A DNA stretch of 64,000 nt from Palaemon carinicauda (Eukaryota; Arthropoda; Malacostraca; Decapoda; Palaemonidae): positions 88,203,430 through 88,267,429 of the forward strand of contig NC_090728.1 of the NCBI RefSeq assembly GCF_036898095.1, given 5' to 3'. The notes under the pieces were generated by a model. The model had not been told where the DNA came from and did not search any database. It saw only the letters and a list, made by a program, of their open reading frames with translations. Made by a program: the position numbers and the translations under genes. How positions within the stretch are numbered: position 1 is the first letter of the stretch; every line of letters starts with the position of its first letter. Positions 42,915 to 53,320 of the stretch are shown here, piece after piece.

Positions 42915-42915
<1 letters not shown>

Positions 42916-43025
42916 TGTCGAGTGAATAGAATGCAAAAGAAGAATGTTTTCCTAATGTTAAGTTGGAGTCTCACGCAGATGTTCCTCAGTTCAGGGATGA
43001 ATGGGTTTTTTTGTTGCAGACTTCC

Positions 43026-44158
43026 TATTTGGGCAAACCTGTCATCACTTCACTGTCATCAGCATATTGGAAGTAAACCAAGCCTAGCCTATGGCGCCTG
43101 CGCCTGCCGTGATAAGGGAACTGTCCTGTTTTGACCAAGATGTCATCGTCTCAATTAGTGGAGTCAGCATATTTTGAGAAACGAGCCTGAGGGAAATCCT
43201 TGTTTAGGATATATATCATCATGGAAGGACACGTGCTGCCCTTTTGTTACGACTACTTATCACGTGGTCCAGATTGCATCAGAAATTTTTTCTAGAAGCT
43301 TCCATGGTGTGATCGAAGCGGGCATTTTTGAGAAAGCCAATACAGATGCAAAATTGTTTAAAAGGACGCCTTCTATGGAAATGACCACTGCCCACTGTAA
43401 TTAACTCCGCCCATACATGCGTATATAAATTTCAAGAAGAGATTGTTGTCTAAGAGAGATAGGACAGGACATAAGACAAAAGAGGAACTATGTCTGAAAC
43501 AGATAAGATCCAAGTCCTAACGAGATAAGAAACAGAGAAGACCAGAAGTCTGATAGAGCCAGATTCTAACCTTCCCTTCCGACAACAAAACCCTATCTAC
43601 AACAAATCCTGTTATGGCTGGGAAGAAGAGACAAATTGAAGTAGCCAGCCCTCCCTGCTTGTGATAAGAAGTAGCCAACACTGCCTACGGCCTGCCTTAG
43701 TTCAACACTATCATTGAATTCTTGGAAGAAGACCTCTAATGTCCTTTTTTGATGCCACCCTTTTAGTGACGTCCTCGAATCTGGTCATCGTGCCAGTTTC
43801 ATCTGAAATTCAGCCGTCCTTCTGCAACATACTCAAGCCTGAAGTCTCCGTACCAGTATCGTATCAGCAGCTGCAGAAAACTATTCCTTAAGTATAGAAA
43901 TACTTAAGGAATAGTTTTCTGCAGCTGCTGATACGATACTGGTAACAGTTCCCCTTTTCTATTGGTGTTTTATTGATTTGATTTGTCAGTTAAAGTAACC
44001 GAAGAAGTAACAATTTTCTTTATGAATTTGTGAATAAATGTGTTGTTTTTTTGTGAGTTTATTTTTATATTACTGTAGTTCCCATGTTTTTAAGGGTTGT
44101 TGTTGTAAACATTACTTTATTTATTAAAAGAACCTGTAACGATTTTAAGATCGTAACA
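43026..44158 (+). repeat. Gypsy 3' LTR
   Basis: Homologous to 30133-31194. It carries the TATA-like GTATATAAAT at 43421-43430 and the LTR end GATTTTAAGATCGTAACA. It differs by a 94-bp perfect hairpin (43851-43944) absent from the 5' LTR and by further small indels. Confidence 0.9.
43851..43944. repeat. Perfect 45-bp palindrome with 4-nt loop
   Basis: The arms 43851-43895 and 43900-43944 are exact reverse complements over 45 bp, separated by AGAA. In the 5' LTR only the left arm exists (about 30920-30958, with substitutions), followed by unrelated sequence. The pattern fits a template switch during replication or reverse transcription. Confidence 0.97.
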
Positions 44159-44947
44159 TACATTTAAACGGCAATAGCTGCGAATTATTGAAGTTGTACT
44201 ATTTTTTTTTTTTTGCATATGTTAAAAGAAGCTGGGATTTCCCGGGAAGAAAACCGAGAAACAATTCCTAGCTATCACAATGCATGTCTCTTTCTTCAAT
44301 GGAGAAAGTGTGTGAATCCATGGGATCGTGTTTAGGTCTGTCACTTGTGTAATGCTAATGTTCGCTAATGTTAAGCGTATCAGGAGTGCACTAAGTACAG
44401 ACAAGGTCTGGTGTGCAGGGTTTCCTTGTGTACAAAAGCAGGGTGTACATCCGTAAAAAAAGATTCAAAATCCAACACTACGCGCTCTGAGATGCTTCAA
44501 CTAAAGGAAACAACTCGGGAAGAAGGTAGCTTGTTTCTCCCGATATCATCATCTTCCAAACTCATAAAGGGGAAAGACAACTGGGAAGACTGTCTCAAGG
44601 GTGCTGAAGATAATTCCCCTTTCAAGTTATGAATCAAAAAGTTACTTTAAAGAAACTTTTCAAGTCAAGTTTGCTTAAGTGTAGACTAGCAAACAATCAC
44701 AAAAATGTTGGAAAAAAGTAAAAAGCCAAGAACTCCAGCGAGTGCCAGAACGTCTGTTCTCACCGACGTCTCAAATCAGAATTGGTGCTCAATGAGCAAA
44801 CGACAGGTGGGGCTTCCCAGCTCCCGGCAGGTTTCTACTGCTCACCTGTTTATACCTCATTACAAATGTTTGATAGCCATATACTTCAGCTTTGCTGATA
44901 TCCATTCATATATAAAGGATGAAGGTTTGTATTTGTAGCGGAACAAA
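44159..44947 (-). other. DIRS 5' end remnant (copy X)
   Basis: The right edge AAAGGATGAAGGTTTGTATT followed by GTAGCGGAACAAAT resembles the DIRS-1 terminus. Its inner part (44760-44900: GGGGCTTCCCAGCTCCCGG, CAGCTTTGCTGATATCC) is the inverted counterpart of the ITR at 45672-45840. No protein is supported. The rest of copy X may lie left of the Gypsy element. Confidence 0.6.
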
Positions 44948-45671
44948 TATATAAATATGAATGCTGCACAGCACATCATACAAGCCAAAATTCACATCTT
45001 GAAAAAATTACAAAATCAAATGATGGAAAACTAAAGCAAAACAGTCAATAGTTCAAGTTCCTGGCCTAAGGGCATAATTTTATAACATTAATATCCAAAA
45101 CTGGAAGGAGGATACTAAGACCGTGCTAATACAGTATACAGTAGTTGCACAAAAGAATAGTGATTGAGAAATCATAAAGGGTTTGCACATTCAGTGAAGG
45201 CTTTTTGATCTTCATCAGTATAAATTGAGGGCTAAAACCTACTGAACTGAAGAAAGACAATATAGTGAATAATAATTAGACTTGGTATAAACATGAGCGG
45301 CTCATCAACTGATAAGTAGAACTATACAGATGGTCAAGGAAGATAATTAAGACGACATTTTAAGTTCTATTTTTTCTTTTTTTATGATGCAAGGTTTTTC
45401 AGAATATCAACTAAAAAAATCTGTAAATGTGAAAAATACTGTACCTGCAAAACCATGATCAAGATCCCAAAGATATACTGATGACACTCCTCCTTCAAAG
45501 TACATATCTCGATATTGGTCAAAAGCTTGATTAGCATCTAATTCTAACTTGCGTAATCGGTCACTAGGCATTGCTCCATCTTCCAATGGAGGATCATATG
45601 TATTGCTCCAAGGAGATCTGAAAAAAAATATAATTACAAAATTTTACGACAGCCATCAACAATCAAGAGAT
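44948..45671. other. Host island around a cpb exon
   Basis: Intronic AT-rich DNA around the exon 45445-45617. No other feature seen. Confidence 0.7.
45445..45617 (-). CDS. cpb: cpb coding exon 2 of 3 in window
   Basis: The exon completes Arg71 (AG|A) and encodes the block [18 protein letters not shown], then [36 protein letters not shown] and FA. These are among the most conserved parts of capping protein beta. The acceptor is a T-rich tract ending CAG before 45617. The donor is GCAG|GTACAG, with its GT at 45444-45443. The exon ends in phase 1 and continues in the exon at 19305. A decayed DIRS terminus begins only about 55 bp upstream (45672) and another DIRS terminus ends about 500 bp downstream (44947), so intronic splice signals are confined to short flanks. 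Confidence 0.95.
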
Positions 45672-45789
45672 ATGACAAATTTGGAGATAATCTTTATTTT
45701 TCTTAATTATACCAACCTCAGTCCTTTACATATTATAGAATAACAGCAAAGCTGGAGAATATGCCAAATTAAAATCTTGATAACAAGGT

Positions 45790-46560
45790 GTAGAAAAGTG
45801 GCCGACCAGGAGCTGGGAAGCCCCATGCTTGCTCACTGAGCACCAGTGTCTCTATGAAGGCAAGGAGATTCAGTAGCTTCTGCCAGATGTGAGGTAGAAA
45901 AAACTCCTCAAGAAAAGGTGTTACGATCTGTCTCAATTGCTGGACTCTGTCTGAAGATGGAAATACTCTGGCTTGGACCGTACCCATGTTCATGCTTAAG
46001 TACTGTAGACAACATTGTGAGCCAAGTGTCGACACCTTGTAACTTAACCAGATAGCCGGGTTGCAGCAAAATTTGAGAAGTTCTCTGTAGCACATAAGCT
46101 GAAATCTTGGCTCTACCAGTATAAGCCAGTTGTCCAGGTAACGCAGTAACCTTATTCCCATGGTATGCGCCCATGAGGAGACTACAATAAACAGGCGAGT
46201 GAACACCTGTAGGGCTGTTGACATGCCGAAGCACAACACTTTGAACTTGTAAGTTCTGTCTTTGAAAATAGAATGCAGGTACTTCTTTAATCTTGGATGG
46301 AATGGGATCTGGAAATATGAGTCCTGTAGGCCTATGGTCAGAAGGAACTCATTCTTTCAGATGTCTTGTATCACAGTGAGGGGGAGGGGGGGGGGGCTTC
46401 ATCTTGAACCAAGTTTAAAGCACAAACTGGTTGTAGTAGGAAAAGTCTATGAGAAGTCTCCAACATCCTGACAATTTATCCACTAGGAAGAGGTTGCTGA
46501 AGAAACCTGGCGACCTACTGAAGACTTCCTCAATTGCTTCTCTCTCCACCATCTATGACA
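45790..46560 (-). pseudogene. DIRS copy Y RT fragment
   Basis: Contains LCFGMSTALQVFTRLF, RLLRYLDNWLIL (YLDD changed to YLDN) and VFPSSDRVQQLRQIVTPFLE, which match DIRS-6 LCFGLSTAPLVFTRVF and RYLDDWLLL. The upstream part at 46260-46560 matches the RT N-terminal blocks in broken frames. No RNase H or recombinase follows. Confidence 0.8.
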
Positions 46561-46611
46561 TCTTTCCAATCAAATACAATGATGGGATTGTCGGAGTCGG
46601 AGTTATTGGAG

Positions 46612-47300
46612 GGCGACATTATTATTATTACAAGCTAGGCTATAACCCTACTTGGAAAGCAAGATGCTATAAGCTCAAAAGCTCCAACAGGGAAAAATAG
46701 CCCAATAAGGAAAGGAAACAAGGAAATAAACAAACTATAAGAGAAGAATAAACAATCATAATAAAATATTTCAAGATCACTTACAACATTAATCAGATAC
46801 TTCACATATAGACTATAAAAACTTAAAAAAAAAAAAAAAAAAGAGAAAAGAAATACGATAGAACAGTATGCCCAAGTGTATCCCCATGCAAGAGAAATCT
46901 AATCCAAGACAGTGGAGGACCATGGTACAGAGGCTATGGCACTACCCAAGACTAGAGAAAAATGATTTAATTTTGGAGTGTCCTTCTCAAAAAGCTGCTT
47001 ACCATAGCTAAAGTCTCTTTTCTACCCTTACCAAAAGGAAAGTAGCCACTGAACAACTGCAGTGCAGTAGTTAACCCATTGAGAGCAGAATTGTTTGGTC
47101 ATTTCCGTGTTGTCAAGTTTATGAGGAAAGAGGAGAATGTGTAAAGAATAGGCCAGACTATTCTGTGTATGAGTAGGCAAAGAAAAAATGAGCTGTAACC
47201 AGAGGGGGATAATACTGTCTGGCCAGTTAAAGGACCAAATAACTCTCTAGCAGTAGTATCTCAACAGGTGGCTGGTGCCTTGGCCAACCTACTACCTATA
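46612..47300 (-). mobile_element. Decapod SINE-like repeat with LINE-type (AAT)n tail
   Basis: On the minus strand it begins GTAGGTTGGCCAAGGCACCA and continues through TGAGATACTACTGCTAGAGAG, CTATGGTAAGCAGCT and TGCCATAGCCTCTGTACCATG. It ends in GGGCTATTTTTCCCTGTTGG and an (AAT)n tail. The last 200 nt or so match the 3' UTR and tail of the LINE at 49444-49951, while the 5' part does not. I recognise this as an abundant decapod repeat; SINE status is inferred. Confidence 0.7.
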
Positions 47301-47399
47301 TCTCGCAAACAGGACATGACACCCTGAGCGAAGAACTACAGGCCAGGATGTGCCCCAAAGAACTTCCGTCCCTAATGGGTACCAATACTCCTGCAACCG

Positions 47400-48600
47400 G
47401 AGGGATGCCACCTACGGCGAAAGGAAGAGAAGAGTTTCAATTGCCATTTATACTGGTAGTTATTGTTTGATTCTGGTAACGGATGACGAGATGTTGCTGA
47501 TCTGCTCAGCAAGGATATTTGGTTGATCCTCTCACATTTCTCCACTGCTGTTGCTACTTCTGCTGGTGGAAAAAGAGTTGGATGATCAGTGATATTAGAG
47601 TTCCTTAAGTTACAGGAATCTCTGTGACATACGTCTGGGAACTTACAATTACTGTGTCTCTTATCTTTAATATGCAGTTACCCCAGATATTGGTAGTCTG
47701 ATGGAGTCTGAACTCTAATGCTTTCAGAGTCGATTTGACAACGTCTTTATACTGCTTCCTCATATCAGGAGCTGTGAGAATTTCTGATACTGCAAAGTAT
47801 GAGACTGCTCTTAACCAATGTCTAGCCAGGAGCAAGCCTGAAATGCAGACCTAGCTGCTGCCTCAAAATTAAGCCGCTCTGTGACAGAAAGGGAGGCAAG
47901 AAGGTGAATTAAGTTCCCACCGGCCATGATTAATGTCAAGTTCACAACATCTAGGTCAATTGGAAGTGAACTAGGATGTACTGGTGTGCATGAAAATCTT
48001 CCCGTATAGATAAAGCCCGAGGTGATAGTTTCAACGATCAAATAGATCTTGGGAGTTTTCTACACCCAAGATCTGCTTATTAATAAAATTCAGTGTCTTT
48101 TGCCTGGTTCAATAACAGGACATCAAACTTGTGGGGAGCATTTTGTGGTTCTGGGAAGAAACAGTCTTATAGTGCAACGTATTCCCGTTATTTGGGCCCA
48201 AGGTGGTTCACCTAAACCGTCAATACGACAGATAAGTATCAAGTGTTTTAGTTAGTGAGATGCTCCCATGGTTACAATGATGGTACCTCTATGGGAGCAA
48301 CACCTGTTGCTTCTGCTGCCACTTCCAGCTCATTATTCTAAGAATCCCTCAATAACAATCACAGGATCTCATACCAAGGCTGGGCCCTGATGGTCCATGC
48401 TCTTGTTTTGGAAAAGCTCTGGACATTTCAACTCTCCCCTGAATATCTTTCCTTTCTTGCCCTGGTCTTGATACAAGTGCAAGAATTAAGGCAGAAGAGT
48501 GGCTATAAACATTCTTATGAGGCAGTGCTCCATGTTCATAACAAGACCTACACCTGTAAGCAGAATATGGAGTGGGAAATTGCATCTGTCAGTTGAAGGA
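47400..48600 (-). pseudogene. DIRS copy Y putative Gag fragment
   Basis: Minus-strand frames at 47605-48041 encode IDLDVVNLTLIMAGGNL, HLLASLSVTERLNFEAAARS and a following block. Position between RT and leader suggests Gag of a DIRS-6-like family, but similarity to the recognised Gag blocks is weak. Confidence 0.4.
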
Positions 48601-48769
48601 TTGTTGTTCCCAAAAGGCAGAGGGGAAGAAATGGCCAATATGGTTCAGCAACCCTTTCCTTTCCTGTGAATTAATGGTTTTACCTGTAAATTAGAAAAAT
48701 TCTTAATTTTAGGATTAAACCTAAACGTGGATTTATTTTCTTCTTCTTTTGGACACATTTGAAAACCCC

Positions 48770-49430
48770 GACGGGAATCGCGGTCGCAATCGCCCTAACA
48801 GTCGTGCGATGGTAAATCAATGGTTTGCGCGTAGCCGAACGTGGAAGCGCCCGTGCGCGGGCACGCAGGAGCGCAGAAGGAGGGCGAGCGTGGTAGGAAG
48901 GGCGAGAGCTGGTGGTCGGAATCCGAAAGTTTACAGGTGAGCGATGACCCACAGGCGAGCAATGGATACTGCAGGAATCGAGCCGGCGTTCGCGCTATGG
49001 AACACCGTAGGCTCGCGCGATGGAACACCGTTGGTTCGCGCGATGGAACACCGTTGGTCCGCGTGATGGAATACCGTTGGTTAGCGCGCAGGCAAACATT
49101 GGAGTGCATATGTGCGCGCGCGCAGGCACGTGGGCGTGCGGTCGCGCGGGCACGTGGGCGTGCGGTCGCGCAGGCACGTGGGCACGCGGGTGAGCGCAGG
49201 CGGTCGGGAGACTGATGGCACGTAGGCGAGCGATGGCGTGTTGACGAGCGATGGCGCATCTTGTCGAGCGATGGCCCGTAGGCGAGTGAATGCACGTTGG
49301 CGAGTGAAGGCACGTTGGCGAGCGATGGCGCGTCGGCAAGCGACGGCGCATTGGCGAGCGGTGTTGCGTTAACAAAACGCTAGGGCGCAGGTGAAGAATC
49401 GCGCAGGCGCGTAGGCGATCGCTGACACGT
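48770..49430. repeat. GC-rich degenerate tandem repeats of a DIRS leader
   Basis: Variant units such as GCGATGGAACACCGTTGGTT, GCACGTGGGCGTGCGGTCGC and GCGAGCGATGGCGC. Composition and style match the arrays in DIRS-1 (8340-9706). Open frames across it reflect composition. Confidence 0.8.
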
Positions 49431-49443
49431 AAGAGACTAGGGA

Positions 49444-49951
49444 TGGTTATTATTATTATTATTATTATTACTATCCAAGCTACAACCCTAGTTGGAAAAG
49501 CAAGATGCTATAAGCCCAGGAGCTCCAACAGGGAAAAATAGCCCAGTGAGGAAAGGAAATAAGGAAATAAATAAATGAAGAGAATAAATTAACAATGAAT
49601 CATTCTAAAATAAGTAACAACGTCAAAACAGACATGTCATATATAAACTATTAACAACATCAAAAACAAATATGTCATAAACAAACTATAAAAAGACTCA
49701 TGTCCGCCTGGTCAACAAAAAAGCATTTGCTCCAACTTTGAACTTTTGAAGTTCTACTGATTCCACCACCCGATTAGGAAGATCATTCCACAACTTGGTA
49801 ACAGCTGGAATAAAACTTCTAGAGTACTGCGTAGTATTGAGCCTCGTGATGGAGAAGGCCTGGCTATTAGAATTAACTGCCTGCCTAGTATTACGAACAG
49901 GATAGAATTGTCCAGGGAGATCTGAATGTAAAGGATGGTCAGTTATGAAAA
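49444..49951 (-). mobile_element. LINE 3' end: ORF2 C-terminus, 3' UTR and (AAT)n tail
   Basis: The minus strand encodes the last residues of a non-LTR ORF (RQAVNSNSQAFSITRLNTTQ, SRSFIPAVTKLWNDLPNR, VESVELQKFKVGANAFLL), ending at TGA 49698-49700. A 3' UTR and an (AAT)n tail at 49447-49471 follow. RSFIPxxxxLWNxLP is the usual C-terminal signature of several LINE clades. DIRS-5 interrupts it at 49951, and it continues at 56574-56650. Confidence 0.85.
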
Positions 49952-50160
49952 ATTATATTTTGATTATAAAATAAATTTTTGAATATACTTACCCGGTGAA
50001 TATATAATAGCTGACGTCTCGGACGGCTCGACAGAAACACAAAAACTCGTGAGCGATCGCCATGAAGGTTGCGGGTGTGCCCACCAGCGCCAACTATCGG
50101 CCAGATACCGCATATACATGTAAACAGCTCCAGTTCTTTTCATTCCGCTGGGTCTCTATC
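49952..50160. repeat. DIRS-5 3' inverted terminal repeat
   Basis: Inverted match to 56370-56573 (GAGCGATCGCCATGAAGGTT, CATATACATGTAAACAGCTC). Donor-like GGGTAAGTAT on the coding strand at about 49985. Confidence 0.92.
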
Positions 50161-50189
50161 GGGGAGGAAGGGAGGGCCTTTAATTTATA

Positions 50190-50290
50190 TATTCACCGGG
50201 TAAGTATATTCAAAAATTTATTTTATAATCAAAATATCATTTTCAAATATTAAACTTAACCGGTGAATATATAATAGCTGATTCACACCC
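50190..50290. repeat. DIRS-5 ICR
   Basis: Complement of the left terminus joined to the complement of the right terminus near AAAATATCA|TTTTC. GTAAGTAT at 50210-50217, with palindromic flanks TATATTCACCGG and CCGGTGAATATA. It ends CTTAA where DIRS-3 has CTTAG. Confidence 0.92.
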
Positions 50291-50671
50291 ATGGTGGTGG
50301 GTAGAGACCAGTATTAATACAATAAAGGCGTATATGCTTAGAGTTTTTGACAGTTATATCATAACAAAACCCAAATAAATATAGGTACCTGGTAAGGAAG
50401 CTGACTCTGACGATTACTCTGCCTTGTTAGTCCGCTTTCCTTACGAAGCCCAGCCATCCTCTCAGGATGCTGAAAGACTCCCAGGAGCTGTTGTATCCAG
50501 GGCGACAACCCATACAACAGGACCTCATCAAAACCCTTAATCTGGGCGCTCTCAAGAAATGACATTTGACCACCCGCCAAATCAAAAAGGATGCGAAAGG
50601 CTTCTTAGCCTTCCATACAACCCAAAACAAGATTAAAAACATTTCAAGAGAAGTTTAAAAGGATATTGGAA

Positions 50672-53320
50672 TTAAGGGAATGTAGTGGTAGAACCCTCAC
50701 CCACTACTGCACTCGCTGCAACGAATGGACCCAGTGTGTAGCAGTCCTCATAAAGAGTCTGGACGTCTTTTAAGTAAAATGAAGCGAACACCGACTTGCT
50801 CCTCCAAAAGGTCGCGTCCATAATACTTCGCAGAGATCTGTTTTGCTTAAAGGCCACGGAAGTTGCTATAGCTCTTACTTCGTGCGTCTTGACCTTAAGC
50901 AAGCAACGATCTTTTTCACTCAAGTGAGAATGAGCCTCTCGGATTAAAAATCTAATAAAATACGATAAAGCATTTTTAGACATAGGCAATGATGGCTTCT
51001 TAACTGAGCACCACAAGGCCTCAGATCCACCTCGTAAGGATTTGGTACGAGCTAAATAAAACTTAAGAGCTCTAACTGGACACAGTACTCTTTCAAGCTC
51101 GTTGCCTACGATCTCTGACAGGCAAGGTATATCAAACGACTTAGGCCAAGGACGAGAAGGCAGTTCATTTTTGGCCAAGAAACCAAGCTGAAGTGAACAT
51201 GTGGCTTTATCTGTAGAAAAGCCGATGTTCTTACTGAAGGCATGGATCTCACTGACCCTTTTAGCCGAAGCCAAGCACACTAAGAAAAGCGTCTTGAGGG
51301 TGAGATCCTTCAGGGAGGCTGAATGTAATGGCTCAAACCTGTCGGACATTAGGAACCTTAGGACCACGTCTAAGTTCCATCCAGGAGTTGCCATACGACG
51401 CTCCTTAGAGGTCTCGAAGGACTTAAGGAGATCTTGGAGATCTTTATTATTGGACAGATCTAAGCCTCTATGTCTGAACACAGAAGCCAACATGCTCCTG
51501 TAGCCTTTAATAGTGGGCGCTGAGAGGGAGCGAACATTTCTCAGATGTAGGAGAAAGTCTGCAATTTGGGCTACAGAGGTACTGGAAGAGGAAATGGATG
51601 ATGACTTGCACCAGTCTCTAAAGACTTCCCACTTCCACTGGTATACCTTGATGGTAGAAGCTCTCCTAGCTCTCGCAATCGCTCTGGCTGCCTCCTTCGA
51701 AAAACCTCGAGCTCTTGAGAGTCTTTCGATAGTCTGAAGGCAGTCAGACGAAGCGAGGGGAGGCTTTGATGAAGATTCCTTACGTGGGGCTGCCATAAGA
51801 GATCCATCCTTAAAGGAAGACTCCTTGGAACGTCTACCAGCCACTGAAGTACCTCTGTGAACCACTCTCTCGCGGGCCAGAGGGGAGCAACCAACGTCAA
51901 CCTTGTCCCTTTGTGAGAGGCGAACTTCTGCATTACCTTGTTGATGATCTTGAACGGTGGGAATGCGTACGCGTCCAGGTGAGACCAGTCCAGTAGGAAC
52001 GCATCTATGTGGGCCGCCTCTGGATCTGGGACTGGAGAGCAATAGGTCGGGAGCCTTTTGGTCAACGAGGTGGCAAAGAGGTCTATGGAGGGTTGACCCC
52101 AAGTCACCCAAAGACTCTTGCACACGTCCTTGTGGAGGGGCCATTCTGTGGGGATCACCTGACCTCTCCGACTGAGACAGTCTGCCAAGACGTTCAAGTC
52201 CCCCTGGATGAATCTTGTCAACAGGGAGATGCCTCGATTTTTTGACCAGATGAGGAGGTCCCTTGCGATGACGAACAGTGTGTGGGAGTGAGTGCCTCCT
52301 TGCTTGAAGATGTACGCCAATGCTGTGGTGTTGTCCGAATTGACTTCTACCACTTTGTTTCGAAGAATGCTCTCGAAACTCGTCAAGGCCAAGTGAACCG
52401 CTAACAGCTCCTTGCCGTCGATGTGCATGCTCCTCTGATCCGACGTCCAAAGACCCGAACATTCCCGACCGTCCAGAGTCGCTCCCCAACCCAAATCCAA
52501 CGCGTCTGAGAACAACACGTGGTTTGGGTTCTTGACTGCCAGGGACAGACCCTCTCGCAGACTTATGTTGTTGTCCCACCAGTTCAGGCATGCTTTTACT
52601 GGCTCGGAGACCGGGATTGACACAGCTTCCAAAGTCTTGCTCTTGTTCCAGTGTGAGTCTAGATGGAACTGGAGAGGGCGAAGGTGAAGTCTCCCTAGTG
52701 AGACAAATTGCTCCAGGGATGACAGAGTCCCTAAGAGGCTCATCCAACTTCTTACTGAGCAACGGTCTTTTTTCAGCATGAGGCGGACTTTGAGCAGGGC
52801 TTGCTCTATCCTGGTGGCAGACGGAAAAGCCCGAAAAACTAGACTGCGAATCTCCATCCCCAAATAGAGAATCGTCTGGGATGGATTCAGTTGAGACTTT
52901 TCTAAGTTCACCAACAGTCCCAACTCCTTTGCCAGACCCAACGTCCATTGAAGGTCCTGCAGACAGCGATGACGGGACGATGCTCTGAGAAGCCAGTCGT
53001 CCAAGTACAGGGAGGCTCGAATTCCCGATAAATGAAGGAATTTTGCCACATTCCTCATGAGCCTCGTAAACACGAGAGGAGCAGGGCTGAGGCCGAAGCA
53101 CAGTGCTCGAAACTGGTACACCACATTCCTGTAAACAAACCTCAGATACGGTTGAGAATCTGGGTGAATAAGAATGTGGAAGTACGCGTCCTGCAGGTCG
53201 AGAGAGACCATCCAGTCTCCCTCTCTGACCGCTGCTAGGACGGACTTCGTGGTCTCCATCGTAAATTTTGTTTTTATAACAAAAACGTTGAGCGCACTGA
53301 CGTCCAGCACTGGCCTCCAA
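50672..53320 (-). CDS. DIRS-5 tyrosine recombinase ORF (882 codons as delimited)
   Basis: The recombinase occupies the last 370 residues or so. The core-binding domain has ERLSRARGFSKEAARAIA, KVYQWKWEVF and TIKGYRSMLASVFRH. Catalytic residues are Arg about 688 (ASAKRVSE), His813-x-x-Arg816 (HEVR), ATFWRSK and Tyr849 (ASFYLKD). The first 580 or so codons overlap the RT ORF without a domain. The frame is in register with Gag, and I checked codon by codon that no stop lies between the Gag TGA (53630-53632) and 53320, where a nominal TTG starts this span. The real initiation mode is unknown. Confidence 0.92.
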   Translation of the reverse strand: MEASAGRQCAQRFCYKNKIYDGDHEVRPSSGQRGRLDGLSRPAGRVLPHSYSPRFSTVSEVCLQECGVPVSSTVLRPQPCSSRVYEAHEECGKIPSFIGNSSLPVLGRLASQSIVPSSLSAGPSMDVGSGKGVGTVGELRKVSTESIPDDSLFGDGDSQSSFSGFSVCHQDRASPAQSPPHAEKRPLLSKKLDEPLRDSVIPGAICLTRETSPSPSPVPSRLTLEQEQDFGSCVNPGLRASKSMPELVGQQHKSARGSVPGSQEPKPRVVLRRVGFGLGSDSGRSGMFGSLDVGSEEHAHRRQGAVSGSLGLDEFREHSSKQSGRSQFGQHHSIGVHLQARRHSLPHTVRHRKGPPHLVKKSRHLPVDKIHPGGLERLGRLSQSERSGDPHRMAPPQGRVQESLGDLGSTLHRPLCHLVDQKAPDLLLSSPRSRGGPHRCVPTGLVSPGRVRIPTVQDHQQGNAEVRLSQRDKVDVGCSPLARERVVHRGTSVAGRRSKESSFKDGSLMAAPRKESSSKPPLASSDCLQTIERLSRARGFSKEAARAIARARRASTIKVYQWKWEVFRDWCKSSSISSSSTSVAQIADFLLHLRNVRSLSAPTIKGYRSMLASVFRHRGLDLSNNKDLQDLLKSFETSKERRMATPGWNLDVVLRFLMSDRFEPLHSASLKDLTLKTLFLVCLASAKRVSEIHAFSKNIGFSTDKATCSLQLGFLAKNELPSRPWPKSFDIPCLSEIVGNELERVLCPVRALKFYLARTKSLRGGSEALWCSVKKPSLPMSKNALSYFIRFLIREAHSHLSEKDRCLLKVKTHEVRAIATSVAFKQNRSLRSIMDATFWRSKSVFASFYLKDVQTLYEDCYTLGPFVAASAVVGEGSTTTFP

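Larger units (their letters stand above)
30133..44158 (+). mobile_element. Ty3/Gypsy LTR retrotransposon with Gmr1-like gene order, interrupted twice
   Basis: Two LTRs (30133-31194 and 43026-44158) flank plus-strand gag, nucleocapsid zinc knuckles, protease, integrase, RT and RNase H, in that order. Integrase before RT is the order of Copia elements and, among Gypsy elements, of the Gmr1 group; the RT and RNase H sequences are Gypsy-type. The element is old, with many stops and frameshifts. DIRS-4 interrupts gag (32000-38817) and a LINE 3' end interrupts RT (41807-42223). It lies antisense to cpb in the 26-kb intron. Confidence 0.92.
45672..49443 (-). mobile_element. Decayed DIRS element (copy Y) with deletions
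   Basis: A 3' ITR (45672-45840; TGACAAATTTGGAGATAATC, a DIRS-1-type terminus) is followed directly by an RT fragment. The recombinase and RNase H have therefore been deleted. A SINE-like repeat (46612-47300), a Gag-like fragment and a GC-rich leader array follow. It ends where a LINE (AAT)n tail begins at 49444. Confidence 0.65.
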
